In this document: positions 34,515-35,344 of the stretch, in pieces
How the letters are laid out: each line of letters begins with the position of its first letter
Numbering within the stretch: position 1 is the first letter of the stretch
Source of the DNA: Paracidovorax cattleyae
GTDB taxonomy: Bacteria; Pseudomonadota; Gammaproteobacteria; Burkholderiales; Burkholderiaceae_C
NCBI RefSeq assembly: GCF_900104515.1
Contig: NZ_FNJL01000043.1
Location: 1 to 35,344 of the forward strand
Reading direction: 5' to 3'
Length of the DNA: 35,344 bases
Notes under the pieces: model-generated
The model's input: the letters and a program-made list of their open reading frames with translations, nothing else
What the model was told of the DNA's origin: nothing
Databases searched by the model: none
Program-made: the position numbers and the translations under genes

Positions 34515-35344
34515 GGATCTTCGCCCCCTTCATGGTGATGTTCCCGTCGGCCTTCAGGACCTGTTCGCCGGTCATGCCAACCACGAGGTCATGGCCGTTG
34601 AGCGTGATGGTGCCGTCCTGCCGCATCACGAGCTTGGACTGCCCCACGTTCAGCGTGATGGATTCCGGGTCCATCGTGATGCTGGAGCCGCCACCGCCCT
34701 TCGCGCCGCCACTGCCGCCGGATGGGGCGACGATGTTCTGCTTCACACCGGGCGCGCCCGATCCTCCGGCGGAACCACCGCCACCGCCCACGGTCAGCGT
34801 GTACTTGTCGCCCACGCTGGTGCTCTTGCTGCTGCCCACCGTGGTGCTTTGCGTGCTGCCCACGAGCGTGGCCATGACGGCGCCTACGTTGAGGTTGTAG
34901 GCCACGCCGACGTTCTCCATTCGCCCCACGCCCACGTTCTGCATGTAGGCGATGCCGATGGTCTCCGTCTTCATCTTGCCGACCTTGATGGACCAGTTGT
35001 TGCCGATCTTGTCCTTCTCGTTGCGGCCGATGGTCTTGCTGCGGTTGTTGCCGATCGAGACCGTCTCGTCGATGCCGACATCTTCCTTTCGGTTGTCGCC
35101 GATCCAGATCGTCTCGTCGTGGTCCACCCGCTCCGTGCGGTTGTTGTGCACCGTGATCTTCTCGTCACGGTCCACCGTCTCCGTGCGGTCCCGGTGGATG
35201 GTGTTCGTCTCGTCCCGGTCGATGGTCTTGCGCCGGTCGTTGCCCACCCACTTGTCCTCGTCGTTCTCGACCTCGGTGAGCTGGTCCTTCTGCGCATGCA
35301 GCCATAGCTGCTCCGCGCCCTTCTTGTCCTCGAAGCGGATCGCG
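34504..35344 (-). CDS. vgrG: T6SS spike protein VgrG, C-terminal part
   Basis: Only about 279 C-terminal residues are in the window; the N-terminal gp27-like and OB-fold parts lie to the right. The visible part begins IRFEDKKGAEQLWLHAQKDQ, the end of the gp5-like domain. Next come repeats of the form (T)(I/V)x(R/N)(D/N)(E/R)(T) such as DETNTIHRDRTETVDRDE, the triangular beta-helix (DUF2345 type). A Gly/Ser-rich linker and a final beta domain (SITMDPESITLNVGQSKLVM, LKADGNITMKGAKILEN) close the protein. VgrG forms the trimeric puncturing spike. It is the first visible gene of the effector operon and determines which cargo is delivered. Confidence 0.95.
   Translation of the reverse strand, partial: AIRFEDKKGAEQLWLHAQKDQLTEVENDEDKWVGNDRRKTIDRDETNTIHRDRTETVDRDEKITVHNNRTERVDHDETIWIGDNRKEDVGIDETVSIGNNRSKTIGRNEKDKIGNNWSIKVGKMKTETIGIAYMQNVGVGRMENVGVAYNLNVGAVMATLVGSTQSTTVGSSKSTSVGDKYTLTVGGGGGSAGGSGAPGVKQNIVAPSGGSGGAKGGGGSSITMDPESITLNVGQSKLVMRQDGTITLNGHDLVVGMTGEQVLKADGNITMKGAKILEN

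Noticed and set aside
35000-35250. Apparent tandem DNA repeat in vgrG
   Set aside because: The repetition comes from the beta-helix protein repeats of VgrG; the DNA units are too diverged to be a separate tandem repeat.

Overview
The window is GC-rich, gene-dense bacterial DNA that looks like a Burkholderiales chromosome, most likely Comamonadaceae and Acidovorax-like. The reasons are a Bug-type (TctC) solute-binding protein, the codon use, the glycine-zipper protein with a C-x-x-C-G motif, and the T6SS gene order. The genus is inferred from family resemblance, not from a database search.

Left part (1-7.8 kb): the start of an IS5-family insertion sequence runs off the left edge and ends at 375, next to a possible TTAG target duplication. 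Next come a 58-residue lipoprotein, a phosphocholine-type phospholipase C, a membrane diguanylate cyclase, a YihY/BrkB membrane protein, a DUF72 protein and a glycine-zipper membrane protein that ends in a strong intrinsic terminator.

Middle part (7.8-25.7 kb): ferredoxin-NADP reductase, a LysR regulator divergent from a short-chain dehydrogenase, and a chemoreceptor with a C-terminal WETF-type tether. A regulatory unit follows: a Bug-type periplasmic binding gene is divergent from a DctB/DctD-like two-component pair. Between them lie a near-consensus sigma-54 promoter and two phased inverted repeats that suit activator binding. After that, an OmpR-type two-component system is divergent from an efflux operon (outer membrane factor, MipA/OmpV protein, membrane fusion lipoprotein, RND pump).

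Right part (25.7-35.3 kb) is accessory. A comM/yifB gene keeps only its C-terminal part. Its homology stops at 26413, in the Gly-Gly codons of its ATPase core, and foreign AT-richer DNA beginning TGT follows. That DNA holds an orphan HigA-like antitoxin gene flanked by a near-identical direct repeat, then a protein with three AP2-like repeats. Beyond is a compact leftward type VI secretion effector operon. In transcription order it reads vgrG (3' part), DUF6484, DUF2169 adaptor, a ketoacyl-synthase-like protein with no catalytic residues, a DUF4150 PAAR-like tip, a GHH-type nuclease toxin, a beta-propeller-like probable immunity protein, a TIGR02270-type protein and a thioredoxin-like protein.

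The most interesting signals are the comM junction, the effector module with its pseudo-ketoacyl synthase and untested toxin/immunity pair, and the sigma-54 circuit in front of the Bug gene.
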